DNA from: Lentzea albidocapillata subsp. violacea
GTDB taxonomy: Bacteria; Actinomycetota; Actinomycetes; Mycobacteriales; Pseudonocardiaceae
Reading direction: 5' to 3'
Assembly (NCBI RefSeq): GCF_900100275.1
Contig: NZ_FNET01000004.1
Coordinates: forward strand, 310,001-374,000
DNA length: 64,000 bases
Part shown: positions 53,412 through 61,752 of the stretch, piece by piece
How positions within the stretch are numbered: position 1 is the first letter of the stretch
Layout of the letters: the number at the start of each line of letters is the position of its first letter
Position numbers and translations under genes: made by a program
The notes under the pieces: generated by a model
What the model saw: the letters and a program-made list of their open reading frames with translations, nothing else
Told to the model about the DNA's origin: nothing
Database searches by the model: none

Positions 53412-54091
53412 GACCGGCCTCCGATGTGCGTCGCGACGCCTTCCAGGAACAGGTGCAGGCCGAAGTCGAACTCGGCGGCGACGTCGTCGGCGTCGAAGAG
53501 GTCGTCCATGTCGAAGACACCGGCCGCGACGATCTTCGCGAGCGCGGGCATCCGGCGCGGGTCGACGATCTCGCGCAGCCTCTGCCCGTACTGACGGCTG
53601 AACCGGGCCGGGTCGTCTTCGAAGCCCTTCGTCAGCGCGACGTTCAGCCACGCCTCGCCGTGCACGAACGTCAACAGGCCCATGACCACGCCGACCTTCT
53701 CCTCCGCCTCCAGCGGCGTGCCTTCGAGCGCGCCCAGCGCGCTGTCGAACCAGGCGAGGCTCCGGGGGCCGGTCGGTGGGCCGCTCATCGGGATCTGCAG
53801 GAACCACGGACGCTTGCGGACGCCTTTGAGCAACTCCTTCGCCCAGACCTCGAGCTTGTCACGCCACTCGCCGTCCGGGAGCGGGGGCGGATCGTCGAAC
53901 GCGGCGTCGCCCATCAACGTGAGCAGCTCGTCCTTGCTCTTCACGTGCCGATAGAGGGCCATCGTGGCGTTGCCCATCTCCTGCGCGACGCGCGCCATCG
54001 ACACGGCGGCGAGCCCCTCGGCGTCCGCGATCGCGATGGCGGCCCGCGTGATGTCGGCGGCGTCGATGGTCGGCTTGCGCCCCCTCTTCAT
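53408..54091 (-). CDS. TetR-family repressor of the adjacent DrrAB-like exporter
   Basis: A 227-residue regulator. HTH is at about 10-55 ('ADITRAAIAIADAEGLAAVSMARVAQEMG', 'TMALYRHVKSKDEL'). The C-terminal ligand domain belongs to the TetR_C type ('VVMGLLTFVHGEAWLNVAL'). It is divergent from an ABC exporter pair; the 76-base gap contains two copies of a GCGTA...TACGC dyad, the expected operator. It should repress both itself and the exporter until a drug-like ligand binds. Confidence 0.92.
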   Translation of the reverse strand: MKRGRKPTIDAADITRAAIAIADAEGLAAVSMARVAQEMGNATMALYRHVKSKDELLTLMGDAAFDDPPPLPDGEWRDKLEVWAKELLKGVRKRPWFLQIPMSGPPTGPRSLAWFDSALGALEGTPLEAEEKVGVVMGLLTFVHGEAWLNVALTKGFEDDPARFSRQYGQRLREIVDPRRMPALAKIVAAGVFDMDDLFDADDVAAEFDFGLHLFLEGVATHIGGRS

Positions 54092-54110
54092 GCCCCCTAG
54101 TCAAACAGAT

Positions 54111-54125
54111 GCGTATGACATACGC
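54111..54125. promoter_or_regulatory. Operator 1: GCGTATG-A-CATACGC
   Basis: A perfect 7-1-7 dyad in the gap between the TetR gene and the DrrA-like gene. A second, weaker copy starts 28 bases away. Confidence 0.8.
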
Positions 54126-54138
54126 TAATTCAGGTTTT

Positions 54139-54153
54139 GCGTATGAGGTACGC
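54139..54153. promoter_or_regulatory. Operator 2: GCGTATGAGGTACGC
   Basis: Half-sites GCGTA/TACGC match operator 1, with two central changes. It is 14 bases before the exporter ATPase ATG, where bound repressor would block its promoter or translation start. Confidence 0.75.
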
Positions 54154-54167
54154 ATAAAGGGGGTTCG

Positions 54168-55076
54168 ATGATCGTCGAGACAGAGGGTCTGACGAAGAGA
54201 TATGGCTCCGCGACCGTGCTCAGCGGCCTGGACCTGAAGGTCGCGGAAGGGTCCGTGCTCGCGCTGCTCGGGCCGAACGGCGCCGGCAAGACCACCACGA
54301 TCCGCATCCTGAGCACGCTGACCAGGCCCGATGGCGGCGCGGCACAGGTGTGCGGGTTCGACGTGGTGCGCGAGGCCGCCGCCGTGCGTGGCGTGATCAG
54401 CCTGACCGGGCAGTACGCGGCGGTGGACGAGGAGCAGACCGGGCGCGAGAACCTGGTCATGATCGCCCGCCTGCGCGGTTTCGCGAGGCCGGCGGCTCGC
54501 GCACGGGCGCTCGAACTGCTGGAGCGGTTCGACCTCGCCGACGCGGCGGACCGGCGCGTGCGCACCTACTCCGGTGGCATGCGCCGGCGCCTGGACCTGG
54601 CCATGAGCCTGGTGGCGCGGCCGCGGCTGCTGTTCCTGGACGAGCCGACCACCGGCCTCGACCCGGTCAGCCGCACGACGATGTGGGACGCGATCGGTGA
54701 CCTGGTGCGCGACGGCGTGACGATCTTCCTCACCACCCAGTACCTGGAGGAGGCCGATCGCCTCGCCGACCGGATCGTGGTGCTGCACAACGGGGGCGTC
54801 GTCGCGGACGGCACCGCGGACGCGTTGAAGAACTCGGTCGGCGGCACCCGCCTGGACCTGACCTTCTCGTGCGCCGAGGACGCGCTGCGGGCACAGGCCG
54901 TGACCGGCGGGGTGGCCGACGGCGTGACGCTGAGCGTGCCGTCCGACGGCAGCGCGGTCCACCTGCACCGCGTGCTGGACGACCTGCTGACCGCGGGGGT
55001 CGGCGTGCTGCGGGTGTCCACGCACCGCCCGACCTTGGACGACGTCTTCACGTCCCTGACGGCGGTGGCCGCATGA
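54168..55076 (+). CDS. DrrA-like ABC exporter ATPase
   Basis: A 302-residue ATPase of the daunorubicin-resistance type. Walker A is 'GPNGAGKTTTIRIL' (about 36-49), the signature 'YSGGMRRRLDLAMSLV', Walker B 'LLFLDEPTTGLD', and the switch Thr/Gln in 'LTTQYLEE'. The C-terminal DUF4162-like domain is about 80 residues. It couples to the permease that overlaps its stop by four bases. Antibiotic efflux is likely; the drug is unknown. Confidence 0.94.
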   Translation: MIVETEGLTKRYGSATVLSGLDLKVAEGSVLALLGPNGAGKTTTIRILSTLTRPDGGAAQVCGFDVVREAAAVRGVISLTGQYAAVDEEQTGRENLVMIARLRGFARPAARARALELLERFDLADAADRRVRTYSGGMRRRLDLAMSLVARPRLLFLDEPTTGLDPVSRTTMWDAIGDLVRDGVTIFLTTQYLEEADRLADRIVVLHNGGVVADGTADALKNSVGGTRLDLTFSCAEDALRAQAVTGGVADGVTLSVPSDGSAVHLHRVLDDLLTAGVGVLRVSTHRPTLDDVFTSLTAVAA

Positions 55077-55816
55077 CCGCCTCGCTGACGATGATCGGCC
55101 GCAGCATCCGGCTGAGCCGCCGCAACTTCGACCTCGTGATCATGGCGATCGTGCTGCCGGTGCTGATGATGGCGTTGTTCGTGTACGTGTTCGGCGGCGC
55201 GATCAGCTCCACCCAGTCCTATGTGGACTACGTGGTGCCCGGCATCCTCGTGCTGTGCACGGGCTACGGCGCCACGTCCACCGCGATGTCGGTGACCGAC
55301 GACATGAAGAAGGGTGTGGTCGACCGGTTCCGCTCGATGCCGATCAGCGGGTTCTCCGTGCTGACCGGCCACGTCGTCGCCTCGGTCGCCCGCAACGCCC
55401 TCGCGACGTTCGCCGTCGTGCTGGTCGCGCTGCTGATGGGCTTCCGGCCGGCCGCCTCACTGGCCGGATGGGTGCTGGCGATGGGCTTGCTGCTGCTCTA
55501 CGTGCTGGCGCTGTCGTGGCTCGCGGCCGGCTTCGGCGTGGTCGCGCGGAGCGTTGAATCGGCCAGCCTGCTCGGGTTCTTCATGCTGTTCATCCCGTAT
55601 CTGAGCAGCGCTTTCGTGCCGGTGGAGACAATGCCGTCCTTTCTGCGCGCCGTCAGCGAACACCAGCCGATCACACCGGTCATCGAGACCGTGCGGGCGT
55701 TGCTGAACGATCAGCCCGTGACCTCGGGCTGGCTGGCGCTGGTGTGGTCCGGCGGGCTGCTGGTCGCGGCGTTCGGCTGGGCCACCTGGTTGTTCGGCCG
55801 GATCAACCGCCGCTGA
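55073..55816 (+). CDS. DrrB-like ABC exporter permease
   Basis: A 247-residue ABC-2 permease with six helices. It has 'IVLPVLMMALFVYVFGGAI', the conserved 'YVDYVVPGILVLCTGYGATSTAMSV', 'DMKKGVVDRFRSMPIS' and 'FFMLFIPYLSSAFVPVETMPSFLR'. Starts at ATG 55073 inside the ATPase stop (ATGA). Together they form the exporter half-molecules. Its 3' end overlaps the convergent aldo/keto reductase gene by 14 bases. Confidence 0.94.
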   Translation: MTASLTMIGRSIRLSRRNFDLVIMAIVLPVLMMALFVYVFGGAISSTQSYVDYVVPGILVLCTGYGATSTAMSVTDDMKKGVVDRFRSMPISGFSVLTGHVVASVARNALATFAVVLVALLMGFRPAASLAGWVLAMGLLLLYVLALSWLAAGFGVVARSVESASLLGFFMLFIPYLSSAFVPVETMPSFLRAVSEHQPITPVIETVRALLNDQPVTSGWLALVWSGGLLVAAFGWATWLFGRINRR

Positions 55817-56675
55817 GGTGCGCGGCGTCGAGGCGGGTCAGCTCGTCCGCGGTGAGGTCGATCTCGCCCGCCTCGACGTTCTCCCGCAGGTGCGCCGGAT
55901 CGCCCGTGCCGGGGATGACCAGCACGTGCGGCCCGCGCGCCAGCGTCCACGCCAGCCGGATCTGCGCGGGCGAGGCGCCGCGGGCGTGCGCGATCTCCGT
56001 GACGACGTCGTCCTCGGCCGACGTCCCGGCTTCCTGGTTTGCACCGGTGAGCGCGAAGAACGGCACGTACGCGATGCCCCGCTCCCGGCACACGCCGACG
56101 AAGTCGTCCTGCTCGGGGTGGTGGCCGAGCCCGTAGGAGTTCTGCACGCACACGACCTCGGCGATGCGCTGCGCCTGGTCGAGGTGGTGCGGCCTGACGT
56201 TCGACAGCCCGAGGTGCCGGACCAGCCCGTCCCGCTGCAGCTCCGCGAGCCGCCCGAAGTGCGCGCTGAGGTCGTCCAGGCCGCTGATCCGCAGGTTGAC
56301 CACGTCGAGGTGGTCACGGCCGAGTTGCCGCAGGTTCTCCTCGACCTGGCCTTTGAGCTGCTCCGGCGTCGCGAGCGGCAGCCACTCCCCCTGCGGCGTG
56401 CGACCGGGCCCGATCTTGGTGACGATCACCAGGTCCTCCGGGTACGGCGCGAGCGCGCTGTTGATCAGCTCGTTGGCCGACCGCGTGGCGGAGAAGTAGA
56501 AGGCGGCGGTGTCGATGTGGTCGACGCCGAGCTCGACGGCCTTGCGGAGCACCTCGATCGCCTGCCCGCGGTCGCGCGGCTCGGCCCGGCGATCGAACGC
56601 CGTCCCCCGCTGCGGCAGTCGCATCGCGCCGAACCCGACCCGGTTCACGGTGAGGTCACCCAGTCGCCACGTCAT
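55803..56675 (-). CDS. Aldo/keto reductase
   Basis: A 290-residue TIM-barrel oxidoreductase. Catalytic residues are Asp and Tyr in 'HIDTAAFYFSATRSANEL' (about 52-69) and Lys in 'LVIVTKIGPGR'. NADPH-binding end region is 'VLVIPGTGDPAHLRENVEAG'. It is close to the YdhF/oxidoreductase-type AKRs widespread in actinobacteria. ATG 56675 gives 'TWRLGDLTVNRVGFGAMRL', the family start. Convergent with DrrB. Confidence 0.92.
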   Translation of the reverse strand: MTWRLGDLTVNRVGFGAMRLPQRGTAFDRRAEPRDRGQAIEVLRKAVELGVDHIDTAAFYFSATRSANELINSALAPYPEDLVIVTKIGPGRTPQGEWLPLATPEQLKGQVEENLRQLGRDHLDVVNLRISGLDDLSAHFGRLAELQRDGLVRHLGLSNVRPHHLDQAQRIAEVVCVQNSYGLGHHPEQDDFVGVCRERGIAYVPFFALTGANQEAGTSAEDDVVTEIAHARGASPAQIRLAWTLARGPHVLVIPGTGDPAHLRENVEAGEIDLTADELTRLDAAHLSGG

Positions 56676-56702
56676 TCCGCCCACTGTGCCAGCCTTGGCG
56701 CC

Positions 56703-57044
56703 GTGGGACTGTTCACGCTCTCCGATGCCCAGGCCGAGCTCGCCCGGCTGTTGCCCGTGCTCGACGAGATCGTGCGCCTGCGCGCCGACGCCGCCGAGCT
56801 GGCCGCAGGGGGTTCCGCGCTGGGCGGGCTGCCGGAGTTCAAGGCCGCGCAGGCCCGGCTGGACGAGCTGATGGAGGCGGTGCAGCAGACCGGGGCGGAG
56901 CTGAAGGGCTTCGCGCCGTTGCTCGTGGACTTCCCGTCGGAGATGGACGGTGTGCCGGTGCTGCTGTGCTGGCTCGAGGGTGACCGCGAGCTGGCCTGGT
57001 ACCACCGGACGGATCTGGGCTTCGCCGGCCGCCGCCCGCTGTGA
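56703..57044 (+). CDS. DUF2203-family protein
   Basis: A 113-residue protein starting at GTG with 'GLFTLSDAQAELARLLPVLDEI', a coiled-coil middle, and the family end 'EMDGVPVLLCWLEGDRELAWYHRTDLGFAGRRPL' (two parts, about 78-113). The 27-base gap to the divergent AKR gene must contain both starts. Function unknown; the end resembles that of proteins linked to cell-wall hydrolase clusters. Confidence 0.85.
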   Translation: MGLFTLSDAQAELARLLPVLDEIVRLRADAAELAAGGSALGGLPEFKAAQARLDELMEAVQQTGAELKGFAPLLVDFPSEMDGVPVLLCWLEGDRELAWYHRTDLGFAGRRPL

Positions 57045-57127
57045 TCTTCACGCGGTGACCGGATCCGTCCGCTCCCCGGCCGGGTCGTGCCTGTCCCCCA
57101 CTCCTCGAGGCCGCGAGGCTGGGGACC

Positions 57128-57676
57128 ATGAAGCGAGCATTGATCGTCATCGACGTGCAGGAGTCGTTCCGCCGGCGCTCCAACTGGGCCGAGGTGTCCG
57201 ACCCCGACGTCGTCGGCAAGGTGAACCAGCTGGTCGACATGAGCCGCGACGCCGGTGACCTCGTGGTGTGGGTGCTGCACTCGGAGCCCGGTTCCGGCGA
57301 CGTGTTCGACCCCGCGCTCGGGCACGTGCGGCTGATCGACGGGCTGAAGCCGCTCGACGACGAGCCGGTGCTCACCAAGACCGCGCACAACGCGTTCACC
57401 ACGACGAACCTGCAGCAGACGCTGACGATGCGGGGCGTACGCGAGTTGCTGATCAGCGGTATCCGGACCGAGCAGTGCTGCGAGACCACGACGCGCGTCG
57501 GGTCGGATCTCGGGTTCGACATGACGTTCGTGACGGACGCGACCGCGACCATGCCGCTGCCGCACTGGCGGACCGGGAAGGTGCTCGGCGTCGAGGAGAT
57601 CATCGAGCGCACCGAGTACGTGCTGGCCGGCCGGTTCGCACGCATCTCGGATGTCGCTACGCTGACCGGATCGTGA
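57128..57676 (+). CDS. Isochorismatase-like cysteine hydrolase 1
   Basis: A 182-residue hydrolase. The catalytic triad region is Asp in 'LIVIDVQESF' (about 9), Lys in 'PVLTKTAHNAF' and Cys in 'ISGIRTEQCCETT' (about 117). These enzymes cleave amides or ether-like bonds; the substrate is not known. GTGA overlap with the next gene shows co-translation with a DJ-1/AraC regulator. Confidence 0.9.
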   Translation: MKRALIVIDVQESFRRRSNWAEVSDPDVVGKVNQLVDMSRDAGDLVVWVLHSEPGSGDVFDPALGHVRLIDGLKPLDDEPVLTKTAHNAFTTTNLQQTLTMRGVRELLISGIRTEQCCETTTRVGSDLGFDMTFVTDATATMPLPHWRTGKVLGVEEIIERTEYVLAGRFARISDVATLTGS

Positions 57677-58575
57677 CCAGAGTCGTCTTCCTGCTCGTAC
57701 CTGGAGTGCACCTGCTCGACCTCGCGGGGCCGGCGCAGGTGTTCTCCAGCGCTGCCGATCTCGTGAACGGGTACGCGTTGTCCTACGTGGGCGACATGGA
57801 CACCGTGCTCAGTCATCAGGGCGTGCCGCTCGGTGCGTCGCGTGAGTTGCCCTCTCTCTCGGTGGACGACCTCGTGTTCGTGCCGGGGTGGCGGTCGCCG
57901 AAGATCGTGGGGACCGGTCACTTGAGCGAACGCGCGTTGGCGTGGCTGCGCGCGCACTACGACGGCGGCGGCACGGTTGCGAGTGTGTGTGCCGGCGCGG
58001 ATGCGTTGGGGCGCGCCGGTTTGCTCGACGGACGGCGTTGCACCACGCATCACGAACTGCAGGAGGAGCTCGCACGGCGCTACCCGGCCGCACACGTCGT
58101 GCGTGACGTCTTGTTCGTGGAGGACAACAGGGTCGTGACGTCTGCGGGCATCGCGAGCGGTATCGACCTCGCGTTGCATCTCGTCGCCGTGCGTCATGGG
58201 CCCGCCGTGGCCGCCGCGATCGCACGGACGATGGTCATCTACGCGCGCAGGAACGGTGACGACCAGCAAGACAGTGTGCTGATGCGGCATCGGTCGCACA
58301 TCAACGAGACGGTGCACCGCATTCAGGACGTCATCGAGTCACGGCTCGCCGAGCGCCTTTCTCTCTCGGAGCTAGCGATCCACGCCGGATGCAGCGAACG
58401 AACCGTGACGCGCTTGTTCGGCCGTGCCACGGGCATGACGCCGTTGAGGTACCAGCAGGCGTTGCGCGTCGAACGAGCCGAGCACCTGATCGGTCAAGGC
58501 GCGACGGTGGAGACCGCAGCGCGCAACGTCGGCTTCGAAGACGCCCGGATGTTGCGCAGACTGCGTTCCCGCTGA
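57673..58575 (+). CDS. GlxA-family regulator (DJ-1/PfpI + AraC HTH)
   Basis: A 300-residue regulator. The DJ-1/PfpI-like ligand domain is at about 1-185 ('VVFLLVPGVHLLDLAGPAQVF', 'VASVCAGADALGRAGLLDG', in which Cys sits in the nucleophile elbow). The AraC double HTH is at about 215-300 ('LSLSELAIHAGCSERTVTRLF', 'VETAARNVGFEDARMLRRL'). It is slightly short at the C-terminus compared with other AraC proteins. Coupled to the isochorismatase-like gene, whose substrate it probably senses, and followed by a second such hydrolase. Confidence 0.9.
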   Translation: MTRVVFLLVPGVHLLDLAGPAQVFSSAADLVNGYALSYVGDMDTVLSHQGVPLGASRELPSLSVDDLVFVPGWRSPKIVGTGHLSERALAWLRAHYDGGGTVASVCAGADALGRAGLLDGRRCTTHHELQEELARRYPAAHVVRDVLFVEDNRVVTSAGIASGIDLALHLVAVRHGPAVAAAIARTMVIYARRNGDDQQDSVLMRHRSHINETVHRIQDVIESRLAERLSLSELAIHAGCSERTVTRLFGRATGMTPLRYQQALRVERAEHLIGQGATVETAARNVGFEDARMLRRLRSR

Positions 58576-58581
58576 ACACCC

Positions 58582-58617
58582 TTGCACGCCACCGGAAGCG
58601 GCATAAGCTGAGCCGCG
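58582..58617 (+). promoter_or_regulatory. Leaderless promoter TTGCAC-N16-TAAGCT
   Basis: -35-like TTGCAC at 58582-58587 and -10 TAAGCT at 58604-58609. The GTG start is at 58617, 8 bases after the -10, so the mRNA of the next gene is probably leaderless. Confidence 0.6.
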
Positions 58618-59174
58618 TGACGACTCTGGTGAACCGCCCCAACACCGCGTTGCTCGTGATCGACGTGCAGAACGGCGTGGTGGACCACGCCCACAACCGC
58701 GATGAGGTCGTCGCCAACGTGGCCGCCCTAGTCGACAAGGCGCGCACGGCCGGCGTCGACGTCGTGTGGGTGCAGCACAGCAACGCCGAGCACATGCCCA
58801 GGGAGTCCGACGGCTGGCAGTTCGTGCCCGAGCTCAAGCTCGCCGAGGGCGAACCGGTGGTGCACAAGACCTACGCCGACTCGTTCGAGGCCACCGACCT
58901 GGAGGAAGTGCTGGCGGGCAAGGGAATCGGGAGCCTCGTGGTGTCCGGCGCGCAGACCGACGAGTGCATCCGCTCGACGCTACACGGCGCCATCGTGCGC
59001 GGCTACGACGCCCTGCTGGTCAGCGACGCGCACACGACCGAGGACCTGTCGGAGTACGGCGCCCCCACGCCGGACAAGGTCATCGCCCACACCAACCTCT
59101 ACTGGGAGAACCACACCGCGCCCGGCCGCAGCGCGGGCGTCGTGAAGACCGAGGACGCCTTCAAGCCCGCGTGA
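58617..59174 (+). CDS. Isochorismatase-like cysteine hydrolase 2
   Basis: A 185-residue hydrolase. 'LLVIDVQNGVVDHAHNRDEVV' carries the Asp, 'PVVHKTYADSFE' the Lys, and 'VVSGAQTDECIRSTLHGA' the catalytic Cys (about 120). It is paralogous in fold to the enzyme at 57128. GTG 58617 is chosen from the leaderless promoter. The end 'GRSAGVVKTEDAFKPA' is typical. The substrate is unknown. Confidence 0.9.
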   Translation: MTTLVNRPNTALLVIDVQNGVVDHAHNRDEVVANVAALVDKARTAGVDVVWVQHSNAEHMPRESDGWQFVPELKLAEGEPVVHKTYADSFEATDLEEVLAGKGIGSLVVSGAQTDECIRSTLHGAIVRGYDALLVSDAHTTEDLSEYGAPTPDKVIAHTNLYWENHTAPGRSAGVVKTEDAFKPA

Positions 59175-59223
59175 TCAGGTGCAGCGCACCTCGCCGTCCG
59201 CACGGCCCGCGAACATCCCACCG

Positions 59224-59757
59224 TCACGGCACCAAACCAGTCGCCAGCGCCGCGGTGACCCGCTCACCGTCCCCGGTCGCCAGCAGATCCAGCAACGCAC
59301 CCCGCAACAACGCGAGCTCACGCGTGCGCAGGGCCAGTCCGGCAGCGGTGTCGCGCACCTCCTCGGGCTGAGAAGTCCTGAGTACCTCCAGCCAGTCCTC
59401 CACGGTCGCACGCGCGAAGCCCGCCCACGGCCCGTCAGGTTCCACGAGAGAGCGCGCGTACGCCTCCAGCCACAACGTCAGCAACGGCCGGTGCGCGGGC
59501 GCGGACAGCCACACCCACAACCGCCGCACCACCCCCGGCCCCGTGCCGATGTCGGCGAGCAGCGCCAGTTCGTCGGCGCGTGCCCGCGCCAGCAGCGCCT
59601 TGACGAGGCCTTCCTTGCTGCCGAAGAGGTAGAGCAACACGCGTGTGCTCGACCCGATGGCCGCCGCCAGCGGCCGCAGTGACACGTCGGCGAGGCCGTG
59701 GGTGAGCACGTACCGGTAGGCGGCTTCGAGCAGTTCGGTCTCGCGGGCGGACGGCAT
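59224..59757 (-). CDS. TetR-family regulator
   Basis: A 177-residue regulator. HTH in 'ELLEAAYRYVLTHGLADVSLRPLAAAIGSSTRVLLYLFGSKEGL' (read in two parts, about 8-52). The C-terminal helical domain is of TetR type with 'LTLWLEAYARSLVEPDGPWAGFA'. It is divergent from a GNAT gene with a dyad between, so it probably represses itself and that gene. Confidence 0.88.
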   Translation of the reverse strand: MPSARETELLEAAYRYVLTHGLADVSLRPLAAAIGSSTRVLLYLFGSKEGLVKALLARARADELALLADIGTGPGVVRRLWVWLSAPAHRPLLTLWLEAYARSLVEPDGPWAGFARATVEDWLEVLRTSQPEEVRDTAAGLALRTRELALLRGALLDLLATGDGERVTAALATGLVP

Positions 59758-59776
59758 GGCGCTAGTCTCGCACTAC

Positions 59777-59792
59777 TGAAACACTCGTGTCA
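59777..59792. promoter_or_regulatory. Dyad TGAAACACTCGTGTCA, probable TetR operator
   Basis: An imperfect 16-bp dyad (TGAxAC-N4-GTxTCA) in the 47-base gap between the divergent TetR and GNAT genes, a standard position for an autoregulated repressor. Confidence 0.55.
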
Positions 59793-59804
59793 GTGGAGGC
59801 GACC

Positions 59805-60281
59805 ATGCTGATCCGCCCGCTCGGCCACCCCGGCGACCTCGGTTGGGTGATCCAGGCGCACGGCGAGCTCTACGCGTCCGAACTCGCCTGGAACACCTCG
59901 TTCGAGGCGATGGTCGCCAAGATCGTCGGCGACTACGCCGCGGACCACGACCCCGCGAGAGAGGGCGCGTGGATCGCCGAACTCGACGGCCAACGCGTCG
60001 GATGCGTGTTCTGCGTTCGTGAGGACGACACGACCGCGAAGTTGCGTGTGCTCCTCGTGCATCCAGACGCGCGCGGCCACGGCGCGGGCAACGCGCTCGT
60101 CAGCACGTGCGTCGAGTTCGCCCAAGGCGCGGGCTACGAACGCATGGTGTTGTGGACGGTCGACGGGCTCACGTCCGCCAGGAAGATCTACGAGGCGCAC
60201 GGGTTCGTGCTGCGGGAGGAGACCCCGCAGCACAGCTTCGGCCACGACGTGACCGGCCAACTCTGGACGCGCGACCTCTGA
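59805..60281 (+). CDS. GNAT-family acetyltransferase
   Basis: A 158-residue N-acetyltransferase. Acetyl-CoA loop is in 'LLVHPDARGHGAGNALV' (about 88-104), with 'RMVLWTVDGLTSARKIYEAHGFVLREE' after it. This subgroup is often fused to MarR regulators; here it stands alone. ATG 59805 has GGAGG 6 bases upstream. The acceptor is unknown. Confidence 0.9.
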   Translation: MLIRPLGHPGDLGWVIQAHGELYASELAWNTSFEAMVAKIVGDYAADHDPAREGAWIAELDGQRVGCVFCVREDDTTAKLRVLLVHPDARGHGAGNALVSTCVEFAQGAGYERMVLWTVDGLTSARKIYEAHGFVLREETPQHSFGHDVTGQLWTRDL

Positions 60282-60297
60282 CCTGAATACGACGCGG

Positions 60298-61608
60298 TCA
60301 CAACATGCGAGTGACATACGGCATGATGCCGCCGTACCGCACGGGCGAGATCCGCACCACGGCACCGGAATGCGGCGCTTCCACCATCATTCCGCCGCCC
60401 AGGTACAACGCCACGTGCGTGCCGCCGCCCGGTCCCCAGAAGATCATGTCGCCGGGGGCCATCTGCGACAGCGGCACCTTGCGGCCGGAGTTGTACTGGT
60501 AGCCGCTGTAGTGCGGCAGGTACACGCCGGCGCCCGCGAAGGCGTACATCATCAGGCCGGAGCAGTCGAAGCCGATCTTGCGGAAGTCGCCGTACGAGTC
60601 GGCGACACCGCCGTCACGCACGCCGTACGTCGGGCCGTAGTGGTTGCCGCCGCCCCACGCGTAGATGACACCTCGCTGGGCCAGCGCCCGGTTGATCACG
60701 GTCTGCACGCGGTTGCCGGACGGCGCGGGCGCTGCCGCGATCGGGCGGGGTGACTGGGGCTTCGGCGCGGCCTGAGCGGCGGCCGCGGCGGCGGCACGGC
60801 GGGCGTTCTCCTCGTCCTCGCGCTTCTTCGCCTCGGTCCACTGGTCGTACTGCTGGCGTTGCGCTTCCAGTCCGTTGGCCGCGCCTCGGGCGGCGGCCAG
60901 CTCACGTTCGACGGCGGCCTTGTCGGACTGCAGTTCCTCGGTCGCCGCGGTCTGCGCCGAGTGTGCGTCCACGGCAACCCGCTGGGCCTGCTCGGCGACC
61001 TTCTTGGCCTCGTCCGCGGCGGCCTGCTTCGTCTCGGCCGTGGTGAGCGCGGCACGGGCGGCGGAGTCGAGGTTCGCGGCGGTGCCCTGGTCACGGGTGA
61101 CCTGGTCGAGCCGGTTCAGGCTGGACGCCGACACCGCCTCCAGCATCTGGGCGCGGGCCAGCAGGTCCTCGGGCGACTTGGCGCCGATGTACGCCGAGAA
61201 CGACCCGACGGTGGTGCCCTGTGCATAGGAGGCCGCCGCGAACTCGTCCAGTTCTCGGCGGCTCTTCTCCACGGCCGCGGAGGCCGCGTCGGCCTCGACC
61301 CGGGCGGCGGCGGCCTCGCGACGGGCGGCCTCGGCCTCGGAGATCGCCGTCTCGAGGTCGACCCGGGCCTTGTTGGCGAGCTCGCGCTTGTACGAGACGT
61401 CGTCGAGCAGCTCCTGCAGGCGTGACTCGGCCTGCGTGAGCCGTCCGGTCAGCTCGCCCACGCGGGCCGCCTTCGCGTCCGCTTCCGCCCGCGACGCCGA
61501 GATCTCCGAGTCGCTCGGGTTCGGCGGCGGTGGCGGCACGGCAGTGGCCGTCCCCGTGAGGACGGCCGTCATCAACACCGCGACGACGGCGGAGAGTCGT
61601 GTCAACAC
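60298..61608 (-). CDS. Secreted NlpC/P60 peptidoglycan endopeptidase (RipA-like)
   Basis: A 436-residue protein starting at GTG with GGAGGTGAT 8 bases upstream. Signal peptide is residues 1-22 ('MTAVLTGTATA'). A long coiled coil occupies about 35-260 (Ala/Glu/Arg-rich). The NlpC/P60 domain is at about 310-436 with Cys349 ('IGFDCSGLMMYAF') and His398 ('GTHVALYLGGGM'). It cleaves D-Glu-mesoDAP stem peptides during cell separation; the coiled coil would restrain it. In mycobacteria ripA/ripB lie upstream of moxR; here accessory genes intervene. Confidence 0.93.
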   Translation of the reverse strand: MLTRLSAVVAVLMTAVLTGTATAVPPPPPNPSDSEISASRAEADAKAARVGELTGRLTQAESRLQELLDDVSYKRELANKARVDLETAISEAEAARREAAAARVEADAASAAVEKSRRELDEFAAASYAQGTTVGSFSAYIGAKSPEDLLARAQMLEAVSASSLNRLDQVTRDQGTAANLDSAARAALTTAETKQAAADEAKKVAEQAQRVAVDAHSAQTAATEELQSDKAAVERELAAARGAANGLEAQRQQYDQWTEAKKREDEENARRAAAAAAAQAAPKPQSPRPIAAAPAPSGNRVQTVINRALAQRGVIYAWGGGNHYGPTYGVRDGGVADSYGDFRKIGFDCSGLMMYAFAGAGVYLPHYSGYQYNSGRKVPLSQMAPGDMIFWGPGGGTHVALYLGGGMMVEAPHSGAVVRISPVRYGGIMPYVTRML

Positions 61609-61752
61609 TGGACATCACCTCCAACCGCATTAGACCAACCAGACGCATCCGGCGCATCAGGAACTAACGCACCGTCAACCACTCGTGTCACAGTGGAACA
61701 CGGGCGGTGGTCCTTTTGGGACGATCGGGGTCTGGCGTGTCGCCGGTATGGA

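Noticed and set aside
61609..61752. A c-di-AMP (ydaO-type) riboswitch upstream of the NlpC/P60 gene
   Set aside because: Such riboswitches are known before cell-wall hydrolase genes in actinobacteria, but this gap is too short and the conserved segments are not visible.
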